Positions 44,238 through 53,420 of a stretch of 64,000 bases of DNA are shown here, in pieces; the first letter of the stretch is position 1, and every line of letters starts with the position of its first letter. Made by a program: the position numbers and the translations under genes. The DNA lies in the NCBI RefSeq assembly GCF_013408145.1, contig NZ_JACBZI010000001.1, positions 1,967,501-2,031,500 of the forward strand, in the 5' to 3' direction. Below the pieces are notes generated by a model, which was given only the letters and a program-made list of their open reading frames with translations, was not told where the DNA came from and made no database searches. The DNA is from Nocardioides marinus (GTDB lineage: Bacteria > Actinomycetota > Actinomycetes > Propionibacteriales > Nocardioidaceae).

Positions 44238-45473
44238 TCAGCCCCGGCGGCCGCGCCGCCCGGACAGACCACGCACGGCCTCGCCGACGATGAAGCGCGT
44301 CGCCGCGGTGGCGGCGTGCAGCCCGGGGTCGGGGTCCTTGCCGCGTCCCATCCGGGCGATCTGGGTCTCGTACCACTCCGACTCCCCGGCCAGGCCCGCC
44401 ACCGTGGGCAGGGTGTAGCGCGGCAGTGGGCGACCGTCCTCCCCGGCCAGCAGCCGACCGGTCAGGTCCGGGTCGACGGCCAGCGGCCGGCCGAGCCCGA
44501 TGAGGTCGACCCCGCCGTCCTCGAGCAGCTGCTCCATCGTGGCGCGGGTGCGGATGCCGCCGGTGAGCATCACCGGCACCCGTCCGGCGGTCTCCCGCAC
44601 GCGCCGGGCGAACCCGGCGAAGTAGGCCTCCTTGTGCCCGGCCGGGCCACGCTCCTCGGAGAGCTCGTCGACCTCGCCGAAGAGCGCCGGGTTCTCGTAG
44701 GTGCCGCCAGAGATCTCGACCAGGTCGACGCCCTCCTCGACCAGCATCCGCACGACCTGCTCGGCGTCGTCCTCGGTGAATCCGCCGTGCCGGAAGTCGG
44801 AGGAGTTCAGCTTCACGGCGACGGTGAAGCCGTCGCCGGTGCTTGCGCGCACCGCCCGCACCGCCTCGACCAGCGCCCGCGAGCGACCCTCGAGGTCGCC
44901 GCCCCAGCGGTCGCTGCGGCGGTTGACGTACGGCGACAGGAACTGCGCCAGCAGGTAGCCGTGGGCCGCGTGCACCTGCACCCCCTCGAAGCCGGCCTCC
45001 TCGCAGCGCCGGGCCGAGGCGCCGAAGCCGGCGACGATCGTCTCGATCTCACCCTCCTCGAGGGCGCGCGGCTTGGCGAAGAGGCCGGCCATCCGCACCG
45101 CGCCGGCCTCGGCGCTGGGCGCCAGCGGGCGGCCGGTGATGAACCGGTTGGTCTGTCGACCGGGGTGGCTCAGCTGCGCGATCAACGGGCTGCGGCCCGA
45201 GGCCTCCCGGACCCGCGTGAGGCGCGCGACGTCGAGGCGCTCGTCGGCCACCACGTTGCGGCTGCGCTCGAGGTAGCGCCGGTCGACCATCAGGTTCCCC
45301 GTCACCAGCAGGCCCCCAGCGGCACCGGCGGCCCAGCGACGGTAGACCGCCTCCAGGGCGGGTGTCGCCTGGTGGTCGGAGTCCGCCAGGTTCTCCGTCA
45401 TCGGCGCCTTGGCGATGCGGTGCGGCAGCGTCAGACCGGAGGGCAGGGTGAGCGGGTCACTGAGTCGGGGCAC
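44238..45473 (-). CDS. NADH:flavin oxidoreductase, old yellow enzyme family
   Basis: FMN-dependent TIM-barrel oxidoreductase of 411 aa. Motifs in order: RIAKAPMTENLAD near residue 20, GLLVTGNLMV, QLSHPGRQ near 97, VQVHAAHGYLLAQFLSPYVN near 170, and LIGLGRPLAVDP near 330. It reduces enoates or related activated alkenes; the substrate is unknown. I chose the GTG (PRLSDPLTLPSG follows) because TACGGT lies 7 nt upstream; longer frames lack homology. Confidence 0.87.
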   Translation of the reverse strand: MPRLSDPLTLPSGLTLPHRIAKAPMTENLADSDHQATPALEAVYRRWAAGAAGGLLVTGNLMVDRRYLERSRNVVADERLDVARLTRVREASGRSPLIAQLSHPGRQTNRFITGRPLAPSAEAGAVRMAGLFAKPRALEEGEIETIVAGFGASARRCEEAGFEGVQVHAAHGYLLAQFLSPYVNRRSDRWGGDLEGRSRALVEAVRAVRASTGDGFTVAVKLNSSDFRHGGFTEDDAEQVVRMLVEEGVDLVEISGGTYENPALFGEVDELSEERGPAGHKEAYFAGFARRVRETAGRVPVMLTGGIRTRATMEQLLEDGGVDLIGLGRPLAVDPDLTGRLLAGEDGRPLPRYTLPTVAGLAGESEWYETQIARMGRGKDPDPGLHAATAATRFIVGEAVRGLSGRRGRRG

Positions 45474-45516
45474 GCGCGGCACCGTAGTGGAAGCCCGGTC
45501 GTCCGCCGGGCGGTTC

Positions 45517-46119
45517 TCAGCCCTCGGGGCGCAGCGGCACACGGGCGAGGACGTGCTCCGCCGCGGTGCGGACCCGCTCCAGCGCCAGGGCGCGGCCCTC
45601 GAAGTCGGGCACGGGCCGCTGCTCGGCCTCCTCCTGGGTGGTGGCGGGGCCGTGCTCGTCGATGTCGGCGATCAGCCAGTCCATCTCCTTGATCTCCTTG
45701 CGCTGCGCGACGATGATCCCGTCGGCCAGCTCACGGACGCGGACGTCCTCGATGCCCGCCCGCTCGCTGGTCAGGATCGCGATGGAGTGGTGGGGGATCA
45801 TGCCCCTCATGTAGGCCGTGTCGTCCACCAGCGCCTGGGAGCGAGACAGGGTGTAACCGCCGGCCATCAGCGCGAGGGCGACACCCACGATGACCAGGTT
45901 CAGCCTGCCGTTGCGGTACATCATCGAGCGCATGAAGGCGAGCATCACCAGCGCCATCGCGCCGCCCATCAACACCGCCATGTAGAACCGCTCCTCGCTC
46001 CAGCGCACGTGCTCCCATGCGAAGGCGTTGGTGTAGGTGAGCACGAACATCACGGTCGTCGAGGTGGCGATCATCGCGGCGAAGCGCAGGTACATCCGCC
46101 GTTCGTGGGAGTCGGTCAC
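45517..46119 (-). CDS. DUF305 membrane protein
   Basis: 200 aa with three N-terminal hydrophobic helices (about 8-27, 40-58, 67-86) and a DUF305 domain with YMRGMIPHHSIAILTSERA near residue 97. The methionines and paired histidines of this motif are linked with copper or metal handling in some members; that is only a family hint. GTG start with CAGGAGGAACC just upstream. Confidence 0.8.
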   Translation of the reverse strand: MTDSHERRMYLRFAAMIATSTTVMFVLTYTNAFAWEHVRWSEERFYMAVLMGGAMALVMLAFMRSMMYRNGRLNLVIVGVALALMAGGYTLSRSQALVDDTAYMRGMIPHHSIAILTSERAGIEDVRVRELADGIIVAQRKEIKEMDWLIADIDEHGPATTQEEAEQRPVPDFEGRALALERVRTAAEHVLARVPLRPEG

Positions 46120-46254
46120 GGTTCCTCCTGAGGTCGCTGAGGTGTCGTCTGCACGGTCCCGAGCACCGCACGCCGCGCCTACCCGATCCCCCCGCGGCCA
46201 CGCACACCAGAGGGTGAAGGGCGACGGAGCGGACCCCCCTACGGTGATCAGGCC

Positions 46255-47934
46255 ATGTCGCTCTCCCTCTCCCCCGCCCACCTCACCCGCTACCGGCAGA
46301 TCGCGGGGTTGCTGGTGCGCCACGGCCGCGGCGACCTCGTCCGCTCCTCCGGCCTGTCGGAGGTCCTGGAGGACGAGCCGGCCTCCGAGCGCGTCGAGGC
46401 AGACGCGGAGCGTCTGGCGGCCGACCTGGAGGCGATGGGTCCGACGTTCGTGAAGCTCGGCCAGCTGATGTCCTCACGGGTGGACCTCATCTCCCCGGCG
46501 TACGTCGAGGCGCTCTCCCGGCTGCAGGACGACGTCGAGCCGTTCGAGTTCGAGCAGGTCGAGGACATCGTGGGCAGCGAGCTGCAGGTGCGGCTGCGGT
46601 CGGTGTACGCCGAGTTCGACCCGGTCCCGATGGCCGCCGCGTCCCTCGGGCAGGTCCACCGCGCGCGCCTGCGCGACGGTCGGGAGGTGGTCGTCAAGGT
46701 GCAACGGCCGGGAGTGCGCGAACGCATCCGCGACGACATGGAGGTGCTGGCGGACCTCGCCGCCCTCCTGGACCGGCACACCGATGCCGGGCGGCGCTTC
46801 GGGTTCGCCGACCTGCTCGAGGAGTTCCGCAAGGTGCTCGTCGACGAGCTGGACTACCGCCGCGAGGCCGACAACCTGACACGGATGCGCGAGCTGGTCG
46901 CGGGTCGGGCCCGGATCGTCGTGCCCGAGCCCGTGCCCGACCTCACGACCAGCCGGGTCCTCACGATGGAGTACGTCGAGGGCCGCAAGGTCACCTCGCT
47001 GGGCCCGCTCGGCCGCATGGAGCTGGACGGCGCCCCGCTGGCTGACGAGCTCTTCGCCGCCTACGTCGACCAGGTCCTCGACCAGGGCGTCTTCCACGCC
47101 GACCCGCACCCCGGCAACGTGCTGTTGACGCCGGACGGACGCCTGGTCCTGCTCGACATCGGGATGATCGCCCGGATCGCCCCCTCCGTGCGCGACAGGC
47201 TCGTCAAGCTGCTGCTGGCGCTGGCCGACGCCCGCCCCGAGGAGGTGACCCGGGTCGCGATCAGTCTCGGCCAGCGGCTGCCGGACTTCGACGAGCACGC
47301 GCTGGGACGCGCGGTCGCCGAGCTCGTGGGGCGGGCGGCCGACGCGAGCCTGGGTGAGCTGGAGATCGGCTCGCTGGTCCTCCAGCTCACCGTGCGTGCG
47401 GGTGAGGCGGGTCTGCGGATGGAGCCGGAGCTGGCGCTGCTCGGCAAGGCGCTGCTGAACCTGGACCAGGTGGCGACCACCCTCGACCCGACCTTCGAGC
47501 CCCGGGAAGCGCTGCAGCGGCACGTCACCCGGATCATGCAGTCCTCGGTCCGCACCACCCCGGCCGCGATGATGGCCACGCTCCTCGAGACCAAGGAGTT
47601 CGTCGAGGAGCTGCCCGGCCGGGTCAACCGGGCCTTCGACGCCCTGGGGCGCGGGCACTTCGAGCTGCGGGTGGACGCCATCGACGAGGACGAGTTCCTG
47701 CGGGGCCTGCACAAGCTGGCGAACGTCCTGGCGGCGGCCGTCATCCTGGCCTCGATGATCCTCGCCGCCGCGATCCTCGCGGCGAGCAGCGACGACGAGG
47801 GGTCCCTGACCAGCCAGATGGCACTGGCGGTCTTCGTGCTGGCCGTGCTGGGCTCGGTAGGCATGCTGGTGCGCATCGCGCTGCAGACCCGACGCGCCAA
47901 CCTCGGCCGACGCCGTGGGCCGGGGCCGTCGTGA
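46255..47934 (+). CDS. AarF/ABC1/UbiB-family atypical kinase
   Basis: 559 aa. The KxGQ motif is in FVKLGQLMSSR near residue 65, the Ala-rich loop AAASLGQVHRARL near 125 with the lysine VVVKVQRPG, then HADPHPGNVLL near 285 and LLDIGMIA near 300. Two C-terminal transmembrane helices (about 480-500 and 522-545) anchor it. UbiB/COQ8 proteins are needed for isoprenoid quinone synthesis; actinobacteria make menaquinone, so the exact role is uncertain. TACGGT lies 9 nt before ATG. Confidence 0.87.
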   Translation: MSLSLSPAHLTRYRQIAGLLVRHGRGDLVRSSGLSEVLEDEPASERVEADAERLAADLEAMGPTFVKLGQLMSSRVDLISPAYVEALSRLQDDVEPFEFEQVEDIVGSELQVRLRSVYAEFDPVPMAAASLGQVHRARLRDGREVVVKVQRPGVRERIRDDMEVLADLAALLDRHTDAGRRFGFADLLEEFRKVLVDELDYRREADNLTRMRELVAGRARIVVPEPVPDLTTSRVLTMEYVEGRKVTSLGPLGRMELDGAPLADELFAAYVDQVLDQGVFHADPHPGNVLLTPDGRLVLLDIGMIARIAPSVRDRLVKLLLALADARPEEVTRVAISLGQRLPDFDEHALGRAVAELVGRAADASLGELEIGSLVLQLTVRAGEAGLRMEPELALLGKALLNLDQVATTLDPTFEPREALQRHVTRIMQSSVRTTPAAMMATLLETKEFVEELPGRVNRAFDALGRGHFELRVDAIDEDEFLRGLHKLANVLAAAVILASMILAAAILAASSDDEGSLTSQMALAVFVLAVLGSVGMLVRIALQTRRANLGRRRGPGPS

Positions 47935-47944
47935 GCAGATCGGC

Positions 47945-48262
47945 GTGACCGATCCCGAGCGGACGCCGGACGGCCACTACGTCGTGATCGACGGTCGGCG
48001 GTGGCGGGCGACCGACCCCGCGATCCCCGAGGAGCGCCGCGCCGAGCTGACCCGCGTGCTGATGGCCTGGCGGCGGGAGGTCGGTCGCACCAAGGGCACC
48101 GACGAGGAGGGCGCGGCCCGCGCCGGGGTGCAGGCGGCCAAGGTCGCGCTGGGTGAGCGGGGCACGCCGTGGTGGGAGCAGAGCGACGCCGAGCGCGAGG
48201 AGCGCTGGTCGGCCGGCGTACCCGTTCCGGGGGCGGGTGGGGGCACGTCCGGGGCAGGATGA
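47945..48262 (+). CDS. Small conserved hypothetical protein
   Basis: 105 aa, charged, probably helical (ERRAELTRVLMAWRREVGRT) with DGHYVVIDGRRWRATDP at the start, which could be a short beta hairpin. It resembles small proteins seen elsewhere in actinobacteria but I cannot name a family. The GTG start is 10 nt after the UbiB-like stop, so the two are probably co-transcribed. Gly-rich end. Confidence 0.65.
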   Translation: MTDPERTPDGHYVVIDGRRWRATDPAIPEERRAELTRVLMAWRREVGRTKGTDEEGAARAGVQAAKVALGERGTPWWEQSDAEREERWSAGVPVPGAGGGTSGAG

Positions 48263-48266
48263 GCAG

Positions 48267-49112
48267 GTGCCCCGGGTCTCACGTGTCAGCGTCCTGCAGG
48301 TCGGCCGGGTCCGTGTGCGGCCGGACAACGTCGCCGGGACCTGGCGGCCGATGCTGTGGTGGACGGCGTTCTCGCGGGCGTGGACCGGCTGGTTGCCGGT
48401 CAACGTCGTGGTCGTCGAGCACGACCGGGGCGTCCTGCTGGTCGACACCGGGCAGAGCCGGGCGTCGATGGAGCCGGGCTACCACCCGGGCGGACTGCTC
48501 GGCTGGGCGTACCGCCGGCAGGCCGAGTTCGTGGTCGACGCCGACGACGACCTCGCCGCGCGGTTGGCCGGCCTGGGGCTCACCCCGGCCGATGTCGACA
48601 CCGTCGTCCTCACCCACCTCCACCAGGACCATGCCGGCAACGTCGGGCTGCTCCCCCACGCCCGGGTGCTGGTCTCCGCCGACGAGCTGAGCCTGCTCGA
48701 CGAGAGCCGGCCGGCTGCGCACGGCGTCCTGCCCGAGCACGTCGCCCCGCCCTCGGTGACCTTCACACCGGTGCGTCCCACCCCGCTGTCCACCCCGGTC
48801 GGCCCGTTCACCACCGGCACCGACCTGTACGACGACGGCACGCTCGTCCTGCTGCCCACGCCCGGGCACTCGCGGGGCTCGCAGAGCCTGCTGGTGCGCC
48901 GGCCCGACGCCGACCCACTGCTCGTCGTCGGCGACCTGACCTACGACCCCTCGCTCCTGGCGACCGAACGGGTCCCCGGCACGGGCGCCACCGGGCAGCA
49001 GCGCGCCTCGACCCGGGCGGTGAACGCCCTGGTCGGCGCCGAGCCGGGGCTGCGGGTCATCGCGGCGCACGACCCGGCGGCGGCTGACCGCGCGTCGGGC
49101 GGGCACACCTGA
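48267..49112 (+). CDS. MBL-fold metallohydrolase
   Basis: 281 aa metallo-beta-lactamase fold hydrolase. The zinc motif is THLHQDHAGN near residue 117, followed by PTPGHSRGSQSLL near 202 and the metal-bridging aspartate in VVGDLTYDPS near 222. The layout is like AHL lactonases and related hydrolases; the substrate is unknown. CAGGAT lies 6 nt before the GTG start, which is 5 nt after the previous stop. Confidence 0.83.
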   Translation: MPRVSRVSVLQVGRVRVRPDNVAGTWRPMLWWTAFSRAWTGWLPVNVVVVEHDRGVLLVDTGQSRASMEPGYHPGGLLGWAYRRQAEFVVDADDDLAARLAGLGLTPADVDTVVLTHLHQDHAGNVGLLPHARVLVSADELSLLDESRPAAHGVLPEHVAPPSVTFTPVRPTPLSTPVGPFTTGTDLYDDGTLVLLPTPGHSRGSQSLLVRRPDADPLLVVGDLTYDPSLLATERVPGTGATGQQRASTRAVNALVGAEPGLRVIAAHDPAAADRASGGHT

Positions 49113-49203
49113 TCCGCTGTCCCGTGCCACGGAGTCCCGGTGACCGGCTCCCGGTGGGCTCCCCAGTGAACCCGTGGCCGGTGGTCGACCCGGCCGCGGG
49201 CCC

Positions 49204-50220
49204 TCAGAACCCGGCGCCGTCGAGGAACGCGACCCACTGGTCGGTGCGGTCGTCGTCGGTCGCCGGCGCCGGCTCCACCTGCAGGTCCTCGTCGATCTCG
49301 AAGCGCTGCAGCACGGTGATGACCCACTCGGTGTCGCTGGCCAGGTCCTCGACCTGGGCCAGCTCCTCCTCGCTGGGCCGCGGGTCGAACATCTCGGGGC
49401 GGTCGAAGATCGAGACGTAGATGTCGGAGAGGTCGACGGTGAACTCGACCGAGGACAGCGAGTCGTCGGCGTCCAGCCGGATGACCACGTCGGCCGGCGT
49501 CGCCTCGTAGAACTCGACGTAGAGCTCGGTCAGCTCGTCGACGTCGATGCCCAGGTTCAGCGCCAGGCCCCCTGCCACGCTGCGAGAGGTCTGCTCGACG
49601 TCCGTGCCCATCGCGGCCATGACCTCGGCGTACGGCGCGGTGCCGGTGACGGTCTGCCCGTCCCGCTCGACGTCGTCCAGGACCTCCGGAAGATCGGCCG
49701 ACATCTGGCGCAGGTCGGTCACGCCCTGCCCGAGCATCAGCTCGACGATCTCGGGCCTGTCCTCGGCGACCCCGGTCAGGTCGAGGTAGGAGACGCCCGG
49801 CTCGAACGGACCGAGGTCGGCCGAGGGGTCGGCCTCCTTCAGGGCGGCGTAGTCCCGGGAGTCCAGGGTGATCCGCTCGGGGGTCACCCACAGCTCGAAC
49901 CCCAGGTCGGTGTCGCCTGACAGCGGGGCCATCGCGGCGGAGAGGTCCACCGCCATGTGGCTCAACCCGGGCGTGACCTCGGCGGTCAGGTCCGGCCGGT
50001 CCTCGTCGATCTCGGTCTCGCTGTCCACGCCCAGCAGCGAGGACGAGAGGTCCTGGGCGGTGAAGGACTGCACGCGATAGCTGGTCGCCTCGCTCGCGTC
50101 GGCGAAGGCGTCGTCGAGGACGAAGGTCTGGGCCTCGTCGTCGGCCCCGCCACCGCATCCGGTGGCGAGGGCGCAGGTCAGGAGCAGGCCGGCCGCGAGG
50201 CGACCCCGAGATGTCGTCAT
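49204..50220 (-). CDS. Putative lipoprotein
   Basis: 338 aa with a lipoprotein signal (TTSRGRLAAGLLLTCALATG then Cys; lipobox ATGC near residue 22). The mature domain alternates strands with conserved-looking DLGFELWVTPERITLDSR, and is strongly acidic. It resembles actinobacterial LppX/LprG-like beta-rich lipoproteins in general pattern only. TAGCCT lies 7 nt before the ATG, suggesting a leaderless promoter. Confidence 0.75.
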   Translation of the reverse strand: MTTSRGRLAAGLLLTCALATGCGGGADDEAQTFVLDDAFADASEATSYRVQSFTAQDLSSSLLGVDSETEIDEDRPDLTAEVTPGLSHMAVDLSAAMAPLSGDTDLGFELWVTPERITLDSRDYAALKEADPSADLGPFEPGVSYLDLTGVAEDRPEIVELMLGQGVTDLRQMSADLPEVLDDVERDGQTVTGTAPYAEVMAAMGTDVEQTSRSVAGGLALNLGIDVDELTELYVEFYEATPADVVIRLDADDSLSSVEFTVDLSDIYVSIFDRPEMFDPRPSEEELAQVEDLASDTEWVITVLQRFEIDEDLQVEPAPATDDDRTDQWVAFLDGAGF

Positions 50221-50230
50221 GCCGGCAAGG

Positions 50231-50497
50231 CTATGCGCGGACGTCCTGGCGTGCGTCGGCGCGTCCGCAGGCACCGTCGGGCCGGGCGCACACCGCGCGG
50301 GTCTGCCCCAGGCCCAGCGCCCAGCACGTCGGGCAGCCGCGCAGCGCCACCACACCCGGCACCAGCAGCAGCAGCGACCAGGGAGCCGCCCAGGGCAGCA
50401 GCACGAAGGCCGCCAGCACCAGCGGGAGCCCGATCGCCCCGCGCACGTAGTGCTCGCGCAGCGACGCGCTCGCGAAGGTGGTGTCGACCGGCTCCAT
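50231..50497 (-). CDS. Small membrane protein with cysteine motif
   Basis: 88 aa with two hydrophobic segments (GAIGLPLVLAAFVLLPWA and SLLLLVPGVVALRG) then GCPTCWALGLGQTRAVC and a charged tail. The layout resembles the DUF2892 (YgaP-type) membrane domain, in which a GCP motif follows the second helix; the match is weak. Start METh-type EPVDTTF chosen. It lies 10 nt upstream of the lipoprotein gene, whose start it precedes in the same direction. Confidence 0.55.
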   Translation of the reverse strand: MEPVDTTFASASLREHYVRGAIGLPLVLAAFVLLPWAAPWSLLLLVPGVVALRGCPTCWALGLGQTRAVCARPDGACGRADARQDVRA

Positions 50498-50851
50498 GTC
50501 CTCATCGTGCCAGGCAGCGCCTGAGCGTCCACCGCGGCTTCTCCAGGATGCCACGCTCGTGTGGAGTGTTGACGACACGGATGCCGTGTCACCAGCACTC
50601 CACACCGCAGCAGTGCCCCGCGGGGTGGTGCCCCTGAAGCCGCGCCCGGTCGTCGGCGTTCAGCATCTCTCCGACCGGGCTGCACCCGCCCTGCCGACAG
50701 GCTGCAAGGTCGCCGCGCAGGACGGGTCCTCAACAGGTGGCAGGTCGGTGACCTGTCAGTGGACGGCCGCTGAGCAGCGGCAATGCCGGGAGAGCGGAGA
50801 AAGTGCAACGTGCGTGCGACAGGACCGTCGCGCGATGGCGCGCACGCCAGG
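50498..50851. other. Non-coding stretch left of the first IS110 element
   Basis: No convincing gene. It holds a nested palindrome at 50560-50604 and a short hairpin CAGGTC-ggt-GACCTG near 50741. Base composition falls here from the level of the core genes. It may be debris from earlier insertions at the edge of the island. Confidence 0.6.
50560..50604. repeat. Nested palindrome
   Basis: Outer arms TGTGGAGTG (50560-50568) and CACTCCACA (50596-50604), inner arms GACACGG (50574-50580) and CCGTGTC (50584-50590), all perfect. It would fold as a long hairpin with two small asymmetric bulges. Located upstream of the small membrane protein gene. Confidence 0.75.
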
Positions 50852-51062
50852 CGGCTACTTGTTGCATTGACCCCAGGATCGGGTCTGGCGAGGCTCGGTC
50901 CAGGTGGCCGGTCCGTCGCTCGCAATGCGGCTGCCCACGCACCCGATTCATCGGGTCCGTATGGCTCTCATCTGGCATGCGCGGGCCGGCCATCGCAGAG
51001 TCGGCAAGAGGCTCCAGAGGGGTTTGCCCGCAGCTCGAAGTAGCGTTGCCCTTCCCGACTCG
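50852..51062 (+). ncRNA. Predicted bridge RNA region of IS110 copy 1
   Basis: Non-coding left end of the element, strongly similar to the matching region of copy 2 (shared blocks TGGCGAGGCTCGG, GAGGGGTTTGCC, CTCGAAG-AGCGTTGCCC). IS110-family elements encode a bridge RNA here that pairs with donor and target DNA and guides the recombinase. Differences between the copies are clustered, including a perfect hairpin ACCCGAT-TC-ATCGGGT (50941-50956) absent from copy 2. Exact RNA ends are not determined. Confidence 0.6.
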
Positions 51063-52319
51063 ATGACCCATCAGTTAGCAGGGATCGAGCATCGGGAGAG
51101 CGCATGCAACAGCAAAGCAGGGACGGCCTCTGGCCGGGTCGTGATCGGGATGGATCCGCACAAGCGGTCGGCCACGATCGAGGTGATGACCGGCGATGAG
51201 ACGGTGATCGGTGGGGGTCGGTTCGACACCGACTTGGCAGGTTTCGCCGCGATGAGGCGCTATGTCAACCAGATCCGGCCCGACATCGAGGACCGGGTCT
51301 GGGCGGTTGAGGGCTGCAACGGCATCGGTCACCACATCGCGATGCGGCTGCTTGCTGCCGGTGAGCAGGTCATCGACGTCCCACCGAAGATGTCCGCTCG
51401 GGCTCGGGTGTTCTCGACCGGGCAGGGCCGCAAGACCGACGCCACCGATGCCCACTCGGTGGCCCTGGTCGGCACCCGCATGTCGGGGCTGCGGCCGGTG
51501 GTCAACGACGAACAGCTGGCCGTGTTGCGGCTGCTGGTCGACCGCCGCCGCTCGCTCGGCGAGGACCACACGCGGATGATCTCCCAGTTGCACGCGCTGC
51601 TGCTGGAGCTGATCCCCGGTGGGGCCAAGAAGAGCCTGTCCGCGGCCCAGGCCAAGACACTGCTCGCGACTGTGCGTCCACGCGACGTCGTGGGCAAGAC
51701 CCGACGCCGGGTCGCGGCCGAGCTGATCACGGACCTCGAGCGGGTCTATGCGCGGAAGAAGGCCGCGGACAAGGAACTGAAGGAACTCGTCGCAGCGACC
51801 GGCACCAGCCTGCTGGACCTGCACGGCATTGGACCTTCCGGCGCTGCGCGGCTGCTGGTCGAGGTCGCTGACATCACCCGGTTCCCCAACCGCGACCACT
51901 TCGCTTCCTGGAACGGCACCGCACCCATCGACGCCTCCTCCGGCGACAACGTGCGGCACCGACTGTCCCGGGCCGGCAACCGGCAGATCAACCGGACCCT
52001 GCACATCATGGCCACCGTCCAGCTGCGCAACGACACCGAAGGCCGGCGCTACTACGACCGCCGACGAGCCGACGGCAAGACGCCGATGGAAGCCATGCGT
52101 GCACTCAAACGACGACTCTCGAACATCGTCTACCGCGCCATGCTCGACGACGCCGTCAGAGCATCGGCGGCTGCTGAGGTGACGGGCCCGGGAGGGCAAC
52201 GAGGTAGCGACTCTGACTCCAGCGCGACCGGCTCACAACCCCAACACCGGCTCTTCGGACAAGCCACTCCGGGGCCCGTCACACCCCAGCCTAGAACGCC
52301 CCTGCCACGCGTGTCTTGA
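51063..52319 (+). CDS. IS110-family transposase (copy 1)
   Basis: DEDD-type recombinase of 418 aa as called. The RuvC-like domain has VIGMDPHKR (first Asp), AVEGCNG (Glu) and KTDATDAHS (two Asp); the C-terminal Transposase_20 domain has LHGIGPSGAARLL and APIDASSGD with the predicted nucleophile serine. Over most of its length it is nearly identical to copy 2. The start is doubtful: the ATG with a good ribosome site (GGGAG, 51104) is in another frame, and the in-frame ATG used here has a poor site. A small indel may have damaged the 5' end. Confidence 0.85.
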   Translation: MTHQLAGIEHRESACNSKAGTASGRVVIGMDPHKRSATIEVMTGDETVIGGGRFDTDLAGFAAMRRYVNQIRPDIEDRVWAVEGCNGIGHHIAMRLLAAGEQVIDVPPKMSARARVFSTGQGRKTDATDAHSVALVGTRMSGLRPVVNDEQLAVLRLLVDRRRSLGEDHTRMISQLHALLLELIPGGAKKSLSAAQAKTLLATVRPRDVVGKTRRRVAAELITDLERVYARKKAADKELKELVAATGTSLLDLHGIGPSGAARLLVEVADITRFPNRDHFASWNGTAPIDASSGDNVRHRLSRAGNRQINRTLHIMATVQLRNDTEGRRYYDRRRADGKTPMEAMRALKRRLSNIVYRAMLDDAVRASAAAEVTGPGGQRGSDSDSSATGSQPQHRLFGQATPGPVTPQPRTPLPRVS

Positions 52320-52544
52320 CACAGAGGGGAGCCAGAAGAGCGCACGCGCTAACGGTCAAGCGGGCTCAGATCGACCTGCCGGGTGAGCTACAGGTCCTCT
52401 TTAGCGTCGGACGTTCTCCTGTGAGTGGCCACGAACTCATCTACCGAACGACGTCAGCAATATGGGTGGGGCGTGAACCTAGTCATTAAGGGTGCGCTAG
52501 GTAATTTGGCTTCGCCATCAACGTCGACAACTCATGGGATAGAC

Positions 52545-53420
52545 ATGGAGCGAGAGCAGCGAGCGGACCCCCAGGTGTGGAAGGCACCACCTCAGATCAC
52601 CGACGAGCCGAAACGCCCCGCGCACACGCTCGGCGAAGTTGCCTTGCTCAACGCAGCGCTGGCCTTTGGGACCCTGGTGGTGCTCCTGTTGGCCTTGGGT
52701 CCGCACCTGGAAGGCAACCTGTCCTACAACGCGGGTGAACTAAGCGCACCGTGCTTCGGCGCTGCTGCCCTCATGGTTCTGGTCGCTTGGGCATCCCATA
52801 GACCCGTCCCATGGTGGGCGCACATCGTTTCCGTCCCAACACTGGGCGCGGTCCTTGCCTTGGCGTTATCGCTACCCGAACTTCGACAGGACGAGAGCAG
52901 TCCTGCGGCAGGTAGCCCCAGTCCTATTGCGGGTAGCGATGGAGACGAGGTTGAAGTCCCTGAGCTGCGCCTCCCGAAGGACGGCGGAGGGTGGACCACG
53001 CTCGACACGACGCAGACACGAGCCGAGGTGCAGCGGGTGGTCGAGGGCATCAGGGGCTCGGACGGCGCAACAGACTCAGTGGTAGGGGCGTTCTATGTGC
53101 ACGCCAGCGCTCCCCAGACTCCCGTGTTTTTCGTCGGCATCAACGGGAACAGCGCGGAGACCGAAGACGCAGAGCAAGCGGTCGTCAACGGCCTGGCTGG
53201 CGCACAGGTGACGAACGTGGAGTTCTATCCGGACTCGACCGTGCCCGGCGCCCTGGGTTGTGGATCTGGAGACGCTCAGGGGCTGCAGTGGGTGGCCTGC
53301 ACCTGGGTGGGGCCTGCTCGCACTGTCCTGATCAGGTGGAACAACGACTCCCTCTCAGTTGATGAAGCAGCCGACCTAGCTCGCGACATTCGCGACCGAG
53401 CCCTTCGTCGCAGCTCCTAG
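52545..53420 (+). CDS. Membrane protein of unknown function, between the IS110 copies
   Basis: 291 aa with three hydrophobic helices (about 33-55, 64-82, 90-108) followed by an outside domain of about 175 residues. That domain has a low-complexity SSPAAGSPSPIAGS linker and a C-terminal pair of cysteines (ALGCGSG, WVACTW). Codon usage is visibly less G+C-rich than that of neighbouring core genes. The start MEREQRADPQ is chosen; an in-frame ATG 40 codons upstream is possible. The family is not recognised. Likely acquired with the surrounding mobile DNA. Confidence 0.65.
   Translation: MEREQRADPQVWKAPPQITDEPKRPAHTLGEVALLNAALAFGTLVVLLLALGPHLEGNLSYNAGELSAPCFGAAALMVLVAWASHRPVPWWAHIVSVPTLGAVLALALSLPELRQDESSPAAGSPSPIAGSDGDEVEVPELRLPKDGGGWTTLDTTQTRAEVQRVVEGIRGSDGATDSVVGAFYVHASAPQTPVFFVGINGNSAETEDAEQAVVNGLAGAQVTNVEFYPDSTVPGALGCGSGDAQGLQWVACTWVGPARTVLIRWNNDSLSVDEAADLARDIRDRALRRSS

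Larger units (their letters stand above)
50852..52336 (+). mobile_element. IS110-family element, copy 1
   Basis: Bounded by comparison with copy 2: homology starts at CGGCT followed by a Y/R-variable ACTTGTT, and ends at GGGGAGCCAGA. It contains a 5' non-coding segment of about 210 bp and one transposase gene, the normal IS110 layout, with no terminal inverted repeats. Ends are approximate to a few bases. Confidence 0.8.

Noticed and set aside
50478..50870. Plus-strand frame left of IS110 copy 1
   Set aside because: It opposes the small membrane gene, crosses the palindrome and the IS boundary, and its translation resembles nothing.
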